Assembly: GCA_017397605.1 (NCBI GenBank) | Contig: JAFQII010000057.1 | Location: 1-6,408 of the forward strand | DNA from: Clostridia bacterium | GTDB taxonomy: Bacteria > Bacillota > Clostridia > Oscillospirales > CAG-382 | Length of the DNA: 6,408 bases | Reading direction: 5' to 3' | Shown here: positions 1-4,516 of the stretch, in pieces | Layout: each line of letters starts with the position of its first letter | Position numbering within the stretch: position 1 is the first letter of the stretch | The notes under the pieces: model-generated | Told to the model about the DNA's origin: nothing | What the model saw: the letters and a program-made list of their open reading frames with translations, nothing else | Database searches by the model: none | Position numbers and translations under genes: made by a program

Positions 1-430
1 CAGTTGCATCCTCTCGAACCGTATCAATATAAGAGTAGATACCCGCCTCCTTGGAAACGTTGAGGGTAACCGCATACTTTTCTTCGATCCAGTCGTTACG
101 AGCCTGCACCTGGGTATAGAACGCTTCGCCGTAATCGATACCGCCGCTGCCGGGCGTCGTCGTAAAGTCGTCGGACTGATATGTCGCATGGTCATCGCCC
201 ACAACCAAAAGCTTAAACTCTTCGTTCTTATACCGATCAAGAACGCCGAGCTTTGTCGTCCAAACGCCGTCGATATAATACTCTACCTGCTCGTCCTGCG
301 AAACGGCACTCTCCGTTTCTTGAGAGCTTTCCGTGGATTCCGTCTGTTCTGTTTCGCCGCATGCCGCCATACAGAGCAACATCAGCAAAGCCAAACAGAA
401 GCACGAGGTTTTTTTGAAAAACTTTTTCAT
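1..430 (-). CDS. ABC-type extracellular solute-binding lipoprotein, N-terminal part (cut by window edge)
   Basis: This is the first 143 codons of a secreted, membrane-anchored substrate-binding protein of an ABC importer; the rest lies beyond position 1. Translation from the ATG at 430 gives a lipoprotein signal peptide: a Lys-rich start (MKKFFKK), a hydrophobic core, and a lipobox ending M-A-A-C with the lipidated Cys at residue 24. A Glu/Ser/Thr-rich linker follows to about residue 50. From about residue 50 it aligns almost without gaps to the complete solute-binding protein at 558-2069, with an identical 19-residue block (residues 83-101, TYQSDDF...IDYG). A Shine-Dalgarno AGGAG (438-442) sits 7 nt from the ATG, which supports this start. 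It has its own promoter and lies downstream of the neighbour's terminator, so it is probably a separate transcription unit. The ligand is unknown; a carbohydrate is inferred from the isomerase-family neighbour. The reading frame is open to the window edge. Confidence 0.88.
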   Translation of the reverse strand, partial: MKKFFKKTSCFCLALLMLLCMAACGETEQTESTESSQETESAVSQDEQVEYYIDGVWTTKLGVLDRYKNEEFKLLVVGDDHATYQSDDFTTTPGSGGIDYGEAFYTQVQARNDWIEEKYAVTLNVSKEAGIYSYIDTVREDAT

Positions 431-437
431 CGTTTTG

Positions 438-442
438 CTCCT
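438..442 (-). promoter_or_regulatory. Ribosome binding site of the left-edge solute-binding protein
   Basis: The minus strand reads AGGAG, 7 nt ahead of the ATG at 430. It fixes the start of the signal peptide. Confidence 0.8.
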
Positions 443-461
443 ATTTTGATTTGTTTTTCTC

Positions 462-490
462 ATTATAACGCATAACGACTCAAAAATCAA
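462..490 (-). promoter_or_regulatory. Sigma-A-type promoter for the left-edge solute-binding protein
   Basis: On the minus strand a -35 box TTGATT (485-490) is followed by a 17-nt spacer and a perfect -10 box TATAAT (462-467). Transcription would start near 455, giving a leader of about 25 nt that contains the AGGAG site. The promoter lies downstream of the terminator at 517-549, so the second solute-binding gene can be expressed independently of the operon to its right. A 6-bp direct repeat (ATAACG at 465-470 and 472-477) overlaps the -10 box; whether it binds a regulator is unknown. Confidence 0.65.
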
Positions 491-516
491 GTATTATTTT
501 TTTGATGTCCTCGCAA

Positions 517-549
517 TATAAAAGGCCGGCAAAAAGCCGACCTTTTATA
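517..549 (-). terminator. Intrinsic terminator of the nucleotidase/isomerase/solute-binding-protein operon
   Basis: A 14-position hairpin (arms 517-530 and 536-549, 5-nt loop) starts 8 nt after the TAA stop of the solute-binding protein gene. Read as minus-strand RNA every position pairs, including one U.G wobble (540/526); on the plus strand the same position is a C-A mismatch. This asymmetry indicates that the structure evolved for leftward transcription. The core is GC-rich (GG, CGGC/GCCG), and the outer A-rich and U-rich arms pair into a CCUUUUAU end that serves as the U tract. Confidence 0.85.
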
Positions 550-557
550 ATGGCTAT

Positions 558-2069
558 TTACATGTCGCTCTCGTAATCGGTTACAACCTGATCAATCTGC
601 GTCAAAATTTGATCACGGATACCGTCCAGGCTGGAAGCAACATCGGTGGTTGCATTTTGTGCGAGCGTCTGGAACATACCGGAAACATTTCCGAAGTTAT
701 AAACCAGACCGGAGTCGTATACGATATGATCAAAAATGTACTCGAGAATCTCCTGAGACTCTTCGTCACGGAGAGATTTCCACTTGAGGTTGACATCGAT
801 ATACGCGGGAGTGATCAGCTGCTTTGCTCCTGCAGCATATGCGTCGAGCATATATGCGGAGAACTCGGGATCTTCGCAGTTTTTGAGAATGCCGGCAACA
901 AAGGAACCGCTGGTGATGGTATAGTAACCGTCCTGCGTATCGGACATCTTGGGCATAGGCAAGATACCAAATTCCATGGATGCCTGGAAACGGCACTTGG
1001 TAACAGCCGTAAAGCCCGAAGGACGGAACAACGCTCTGCCGTCATTGAACAATGCGAAAGAGTCGGTCCATACATTGGTGCCGCCGGTGCAATCCTGCGC
1101 GTAGATCTTCCAAGCCGCGCCGTTCATTTCTTCAAGAACGTGCTGGGTAATGGTGATGGATTCTTCGCTGCCAAACACGAACTCGGGCGTGTCGGAAGTA
1201 TCTTTGACACAAAGTGTCAAGCCCGAACCGCCGAAGAACTGGAAGATATCGCCGTATGCGGTAACCATACCGTAAGTAACGGTGGGATCCTGCCAGTCAG
1301 ATGCAGAAGTAGCGGTGTTGACCTGCTTTGCCATCTCAATCATCTTGTCAAAGGTCCATTTGCCTTCGTCAACCAACTTGTAGGGGTTCTCAAGGCTGTT
1401 ATCGGTGATCATCTGTTTGTTAAACAGAATAGACCAAACATTCGCCTTGTTCATAATGGTAATATCACCGGTGGTGAAATAGAGCTTATTGTTGATCGAA
1501 TAAGCTTCGTTTGCGGAAGCATCCCACCAAGGAGCATCCACATCAAAGTTCTCAAGAGAGTTCAGTTCGCAAAGATGGCCGTCCTGCGCAAGCGTTGCCA
1601 TAGATCCAACGGACATAACAAGTGCATCATAAAGATAAGTACCTGCGGTCGCATCCTCACGAGCCTTGGAAAGGGAATCGTCTTCTTTGTATACCGTCAA
1701 GGTAACGCCGTACTTTTCCTCAACCAAGTCGTTGCGGGCTTCGACCACTTCATAATATGCATCGCCGTAGTCGATGCCGCCGCTGCCGGGAGTGGTTGTA
1801 AAGTCATCGGACTGGTAGGTACCCTGACCTTCACCGGGAACGAGCACAGAAAACTCCATGTCCTTGTACTTATCGAGAACACCGAGCTTGGGTGTGTACA
1901 CGCCGTCGACAAGATACTCACTGTTCTGTTCAACGGAGGTTGTTCCCGATACATCACCAACCGACTCTGCCTCAGAAGACGTCTCCTCCGTTCCACCGCA
2001 AGCGACCATGCACACGAGCATACCGATCACGAGAAACAAACAGAGGAACTGCTTTGTTAGCTTTTTCAT
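558..2069 (-). CDS. ABC-type extracellular solute-binding lipoprotein (family 1-like), complete
   Basis: A complete 503-aa substrate-binding component of an ABC importer, anchored to the outer face of the membrane. The signal peptide begins MKKLTKQF and ends in a lipobox (M-V-A-C) with the lipidated Cys at residue 24, followed by a Ser/Thr/Glu-rich linker to about residue 50. The mature part has features typical of large clostridial sugar-type binding proteins: an RNDLVEEKYGV segment near residues 112-122, a WSILFNK segment near 212-218, and GKWTFDKM about 30 residues further on. Its N-terminal 140 residues are clearly paralogous to the protein at 1-430. It is the last gene of the leftward operon, 63 nt after the isomerase-family gene, and is followed by a strong terminator. 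The frame could be extended upstream to an ATG at 2129, but that would bury the signal peptide; the ATG at 2069 has a GGAGG 5 nt away. The ligand cannot be read from sequence. No permease or ATPase gene is visible. Confidence 0.9.
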   Translation of the reverse strand: MKKLTKQFLCLFLVIGMLVCMVACGGTEETSSEAESVGDVSGTTSVEQNSEYLVDGVYTPKLGVLDKYKDMEFSVLVPGEGQGTYQSDDFTTTPGSGGIDYGDAYYEVVEARNDLVEEKYGVTLTVYKEDDSLSKAREDATAGTYLYDALVMSVGSMATLAQDGHLCELNSLENFDVDAPWWDASANEAYSINNKLYFTTGDITIMNKANVWSILFNKQMITDNSLENPYKLVDEGKWTFDKMIEMAKQVNTATSASDWQDPTVTYGMVTAYGDIFQFFGGSGLTLCVKDTSDTPEFVFGSEESITITQHVLEEMNGAAWKIYAQDCTGGTNVWTDSFALFNDGRALFRPSGFTAVTKCRFQASMEFGILPMPKMSDTQDGYYTITSGSFVAGILKNCEDPEFSAYMLDAYAAGAKQLITPAYIDVNLKWKSLRDEESQEILEYIFDHIVYDSGLVYNFGNVSGMFQTLAQNATTDVASSLDGIRDQILTQIDQVVTDYESDM

Positions 2070-2074
2070 TTTTG

Positions 2075-2079
2075 CCTCC
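2075..2079 (-). promoter_or_regulatory. Ribosome binding site that sets the solute-binding protein start
   Basis: The minus strand reads GGAGG, 5 nt before the ATG at 2069. It favours 2069 over the in-frame ATG at 2129, which would add 20 residues in front of a textbook lipoprotein signal peptide. Confidence 0.85.
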
Positions 2080-2091
2080 AAAAATATATTA

Positions 2092-2104
2092 ATTTTTTTA
2101 TCAA
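2092..2104 (-). repeat. Copy 1 of a 13-nt element shared by two operon junctions
   Basis: The 13 nt here are identical to 2953-2965; on the minus strand both read TTGATAAAAAAAT. Each copy sits just upstream of the Shine-Dalgarno site of the next operon gene, here that of the solute-binding protein. The core TTGATAAAAA also occurs twice in the operon's promoter region (3575-3584 and 3606-3615). Low complexity makes chance recurrence possible. Confidence 0.4.
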
Positions 2105-2132
2105 CAAATTTATCTAATGCAAAAAACATTGA

Positions 2133-2927
2133 TCAACCGAGCGTAATATTAAGCTTTGCAAGTTTTTCGCGCAGGAAACCGACAGCCATTTCAATATCAG
2201 CCGCAGGATTTTCGCCAACCTCACGCTCGATCGTCAGATAACCGTTGTAACCAATATCGTTGAGAGCCGCAAGATAACGGTCCCAATCAACGCCGCCGGT
2301 ACCGAGCGGAACCTCAAGCCAGCCGTACGGCGTCTTGTCGGTCACGATACCGTCTTTTGCATGGGTGTGAACAATATAGTCGCGGAGCGTATATACTGCC
2401 TGCACGGGATCATCGTGTGCAACCATCACAAGGTTTGCGGGATCCATGTTGGTTGCAAGACCTTTTGCACCGAGATCGTCAAGAAACTTCTTCATTGCAA
2501 CTGCTTTTTCGGTACCGGTTTCGCAGGCAAACTTAGACTGAATGCTATCAGCATAGGTTGCAAGCTTATACGCATTTGCACGCAGTTTTTCCATACGGGG
2601 GCTGTCTCCGTCCTCGATATGGCCGATATGTGTGGTAACAATGCTGCATCCGAGCTCCTTTGCGGCATACAGAACACGCATAGAACGCTCAATGACATCA
2701 TCGTTGTCGAGATCAATGCCAAAGTCGCCGCAGATCGCCGAGAATACCAAACCGTTGGAATCCATAATATCGCGGATCTCACGAACTCTGTCAGGTGTCA
2801 TCAATTCTGCCGCCCAGTCATAGCCTGTCATATACTTCTGCACGCCGGAAACGCCGAGCTTTGCAGCCGCGCTGATACTGTCGGAAAACGGAAGGCGGAG
2901 AGAATCGGAAATAAGACCAATTTTCAT
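2133..2927 (-). CDS. Sugar phosphate isomerase/epimerase family TIM-barrel protein
   Basis: A 264-aa protein of the xylose-isomerase-like TIM-barrel superfamily (AP endonuclease 2-like fold), which includes ketose epimerases, inosose dehydratases and endonuclease IV relatives; most act on free or phosphorylated sugars or polyols with a divalent metal. It opens with the usual beta-1 strand (MKIGLISDSL). Candidate metal and catalytic residues fall at the expected strand ends: THIGH (H100, H103), CETG (E136), NMDPAN (D162), HTHAKD (H187/H189) and TIERE (E234). Length is normal for the family. The ATG at 2927 has an AAGGAG site (2937-2942) 9 nt upstream. It is 23 nt downstream of the nucleotidase gene and 63 nt upstream of the solute-binding protein gene, which suggests it processes the imported compound. 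The fold is clear; the exact reaction is not, because this superfamily is functionally diverse. Confidence 0.85.
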   Translation of the reverse strand: MKIGLISDSLRLPFSDSISAAAKLGVSGVQKYMTGYDWAAELMTPDRVREIRDIMDSNGLVFSAICGDFGIDLDNDDVIERSMRVLYAAKELGCSIVTTHIGHIEDGDSPRMEKLRANAYKLATYADSIQSKFACETGTEKAVAMKKFLDDLGAKGLATNMDPANLVMVAHDDPVQAVYTLRDYIVHTHAKDGIVTDKTPYGWLEVPLGTGGVDWDRYLAALNDIGYNGYLTIEREVGENPAADIEMAVGFLREKLAKLNITLG

Positions 2928-2950
2928 AAATAAGATCTCCTTGTATAAAA

Positions 2951-3529
2951 TTATTTTTTTATCAATGTATCGATCGGCTGAGAGAAGCTCTCGCCAAACG
3001 TCTCGAGAAAATAGTTTGCTTCCTCGCAGGACGCTTCCGCAATACTCTCGCGGAGTGTTTTTTCCGCCTCTGCAAAATCGGGATTGCCGAAATGCGCCTC
3101 ATCCCGACATTTGAGCAAAGCGCAGATCTTGTCGGCTGCCTTGATCAAGCGCTTTTCGTCATCGCTGTATTCAAATAAGCTCTCGTACGAAGGACGAAGC
3201 TCTGCGGGAAGCATGGTAAACAGCTTATCCAATGCGGCACTTTCGACAGCAGCATAAGAGACATGCGTTTCTTCGCTGTAGTATTTAACGGGAGTCGGGA
3301 TATCTCCGGTAAAAATCTCCGGCACATCGTGATACAACGCTTTTGCAGCAATGCGGTCAGCATCATATGCCTTGCCAAAATGAAGATTGCCGATCATAGC
3401 AAGAGCATGTGCGCAGACCGCGACCTCAAGAGAGTGTGTCGAGAGATTTTCGGGATGGACGGAATACATCAGCCCCCAGCGATGAATATACTTCATACGG
3501 AAAGCCATCGCAAAAAAACCGTTTTGCAC
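2951..3529 (-). CDS. yfbR: 5'-deoxynucleotidase, YfbR family HD-domain phosphohydrolase
   Basis: A 192-aa HD-superfamily phosphohydrolase closely resembling Escherichia coli YfbR (EC 3.1.3.89), which removes the 5'-phosphate from deoxyribonucleoside monophosphates in the cytosol. As recalled, YfbR features are all present with a constant one-residue offset: the I-x-RW-x-LM segment (R17, W18), EN-x-S-x-HSL (H32), YHD (H67, D68) with E71, TGD-x-PTPVKY, and the late KAAD Asp (D133) before an A-x-LKC segment. I chose the GTG at 3529 as start: AGGAGG (3536-3541) lies 6 nt upstream, and the resulting N-terminus ahead of the FFA segment matches the E. coli length. The TTG at 3547 or ATG at 3544 would place that AGGAGG inside the coding region. 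It is the first gene of the leftward operon, 23 nt from the TIM-barrel gene. A nucleotidase leading a sugar-uptake-like operon is unusual; it may be a passenger, or its substrate may differ from that of E. coli YfbR. Confidence 0.88.
   Translation of the reverse strand: MQNGFFAMAFRMKYIHRWGLMYSVHPENLSTHSLEVAVCAHALAMIGNLHFGKAYDADRIAAKALYHDVPEIFTGDIPTPVKYYSEETHVSYAAVESAALDKLFTMLPAELRPSYESLFEYSDDEKRLIKAADKICALLKCRDEAHFGNPDFAEAEKTLRESIAEASCEEANYFLETFGESFSQPIDTLIKK
2953..2965 (-). repeat. Copy 2 of the 13-nt operon-junction element
   Basis: Identical over 13 nt to 2092-2104. It overlaps the last codons of the nucleotidase gene and lies about 25 nt upstream of the TIM-barrel gene start. Both copies are followed on the minus strand by an AT-rich run and then a GGAG-type ribosome binding site. 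Confidence 0.4.
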
Positions 3530-3535
3530 AGTATC

Positions 3536-3541
3536 CCTCCT
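3536..3541 (-). promoter_or_regulatory. Ribosome binding site that sets a GTG start for the nucleotidase
   Basis: A perfect AGGAGG on the minus strand, 6 nt before the GTG at 3529. It argues against the upstream TTG (3547) and ATG (3544), which have no comparable site in front of them. Confidence 0.8.
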
Positions 3542-3563
3542 CATCAATCTGGTAGATAGTGCT

Positions 3564-3592
3564 ATTTTATCACATTTTTATCAAAACAACAA
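3564..3592 (-). promoter_or_regulatory. Promoter of the leftward operon (extended -10)
   Basis: The minus strand has a -35-like TTGTTG (3587-3592), a 17-nt spacer, and a -10 box TAAAAT (3564-3569) preceded by an extended TGA. The start of transcription would be near 3557, leaving about 15 nt before the AGGAGG. One copy of the 13-bp direct repeat occupies most of the spacer. Confidence 0.6.
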
Positions 3593-3617
3593 TAGTTTTT
3601 TGAAATTTTTATCAAAA
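3574..3617. repeat. 13-bp direct repeat in the divergent promoter region (candidate operator)
   Basis: ATTTTTATCAAAA occurs at 3574-3586 and again, identically, at 3605-3617. The copies are 31 bp apart start to start, close to three helical turns. The first lies between the -35 and -10 boxes of the leftward promoter and the second about 12 bp upstream of its -35 box. The spacing and placement would suit a regulator bound on one face of the DNA, but the region is very AT-rich and no known operator is recognised. Confidence 0.4.
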
Positions 3618-3631
3618 AAATATTTTTTCTC

Positions 3632-3659
3632 TTGCAATTGACACAAAACATGCTATAAT
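3632..3659 (+). promoter_or_regulatory. Candidate promoter of the dapF-like/murE-like unit (extended -10)
   Basis: A perfect -10 box TATAAT (3654-3659) is preceded by an extended TGC, with a partial -35 match TTGCAA (3632-3637) at 16 nt. Transcription from it would begin near 3666, inside the GGAGG at 3663-3667, giving an almost leaderless message. Either it is used that way, or the true promoter lies further upstream; a weak TTGAAA (3600-3605) with TATTTT (3621-3626) is possible but its spacing is only 15 nt. A TTGACA at 3638-3643 is too close to the -10 box to serve as its -35. Confidence 0.45.
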
Positions 3660-3662
3660 TTT

Positions 3663-3667
3663 GGAGG
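3663..3667 (+). promoter_or_regulatory. Ribosome binding site deciding the dapF-like start
   Basis: GGAGG lies 3 nt before the ATG at 3671 and 6 nt before the ATG at 3674. The second spacing is the workable one, so 3674 is taken as the start. Confidence 0.7.
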
Positions 3668-3673
3668 TAGATG

Positions 3674-4516
3674 ATGTTATTTACAAAGATGCAGTCCAAC
3701 GGAAACGATTATATCTATATCGATCTTCATATGCAGACACTTCCCTCTCCGCGGAATGCGGCAATTCATTTGAGCGACCGTCATTTCGGAATCGGCGGCG
3801 ACGGCATTGTCTTGCTGTGTCCAAGCGCGACAGCGGATTTTCGAATGCGTATTTTTGATCCGGACGGAACCGAAGCGGAAATGTGCGGCAATGCCCTGCA
3901 AAGTTCTGCTGTTTTGTACGCGTTAGATCATAAAGTAGGCAAAAACCGCCTGCGGGTAGAAACCAATGCGGGCATCAAACATGTTTTTCTGACATGGAAC
4001 GGACCGCAAGTTACAGAGGTTTCTGCCGAAATCGGCACGCCCGACATTCTGTTTTGCGGCAGAAAAGAAACAATCTGCGAGCACGAAATCATGTTGAGCG
4101 GCATTTCTTTCGGCAACCCGCATCTTGTCGTTTTTACAGATGATCTGTCCGACGACTTTGTCTTTCGGTTCGGCCCGCTCCTCGAAAAACATCCGCTATT
4201 TGCCGATCGAACCAATGTCGAGTTTTGCTCTGTCAAAGATCGATGCCATTTTGAGATGCGTACGTGGGAGCGCGGATGCGGCGAGACGCTTTCATGTTCA
4301 ACAGGCAGCGCGGCCGCATTGGTCGCCTCTGTTATGGCAGGAATTGCGGAGCGGGACGCTATCGTCGTACAACGCGGTGGAAGCATCCGCGTTAACTGGA
4401 GCGAAACAAACAACACCGTCCGAATCTACAGCAAAACCCGAATCGTTTTTCGGGGCACTATAAACGAAACGGAGCTATCAAACGATGACACTCAAGAACT
4501 TATTGGCAGGAATTAA
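3674..4516 (+). CDS. dapF: Diaminopimelate epimerase family protein (DapF-like)
   Basis: A 280-aa cofactor-independent epimerase of the DapF family, which interconverts LL- and meso-2,6-diaminopimelate for lysine and peptidoglycan synthesis in the cytosol. The family layout is complete: FTKMQSNGND near the start (N11), DRHFGIGGDG (35-44), DPDGTEAEMCGN with the first catalytic Cys at 71, GNPH (N148), TNVEF (N181), WERG (E199, R200), and the second catalytic Cys at 208 in SCSTGS. Deviations from the usual motifs are visible: CGNALQ replaces CGNGxR (Ala for Gly at 74, Gln for Arg at 76), Asp62 replaces the Asn of N-x-DG, and SCSTGS replaces ACGTGA. Both catalytic Cys remain, so racemase or epimerase activity is expected, but substrate preference may differ. 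Its 3' end overlaps the Mur ligase gene by 32 nt. The gene symbol rests on family membership; a specialised DapF paralogue is a real alternative. Confidence 0.82.
   Translation: MLFTKMQSNGNDYIYIDLHMQTLPSPRNAAIHLSDRHFGIGGDGIVLLCPSATADFRMRIFDPDGTEAEMCGNALQSSAVLYALDHKVGKNRLRVETNAGIKHVFLTWNGPQVTEVSAEIGTPDILFCGRKETICEHEIMLSGISFGNPHLVVFTDDLSDDFVFRFGPLLEKHPLFADRTNVEFCSVKDRCHFEMRTWERGCGETLSCSTGSAAALVASVMAGIAERDAIVVQRGGSIRVNWSETNNTVRIYSKTRIVFRGTINETELSNDDTQELIGRN

Noticed and set aside
188..475. 95-codon plus-strand open frame at the left end
   Set aside because: It overlaps the lipoprotein gene on the other strand, which has a signal peptide, lipobox and ribosome binding site, and it runs through that gene's promoter.
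609..2060. 483-codon open frame on the plus strand
   Set aside because: It lies wholly antisense to the solute-binding protein gene, has no ribosome binding site I can support, and its translation shows no recognisable domain. It is a codon-bias shadow.
1..2069. Mobile-element origin for the repeated DNA blocks at 127-184 and 1763-1820
   Set aside because: The similarity is explained by paralogous coding sequence; no terminal inverted repeats, target duplications or transposase are present.
2070..2129. Upstream in-frame ATG extending the solute-binding protein by 20 residues
   Set aside because: The extension precedes a classic lipoprotein signal peptide and lacks a ribosome binding site, whereas the ATG at 2069 has GGAGG 5 nt away.
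2070..2132. Possible internal promoter before the solute-binding protein gene (TTGTTG with TATTTT)
   Set aside because: Spacing is only 15 nt, the boxes are weak, and the sequence is so AT-rich that such matches are expected by chance.
3638..3643. Perfect TTGACA as the -35 of the dapF-like promoter
   Set aside because: It is only 10 nt from the TATAAT box, and no -10-like sequence occurs at 16-18 nt.
3671..3673. First of the two tandem ATGs as the dapF-like start
   Set aside because: Only 3 nt separate it from GGAGG; the second ATG, at 3674, has 6 nt. The proteins differ by one residue, so the choice is minor.
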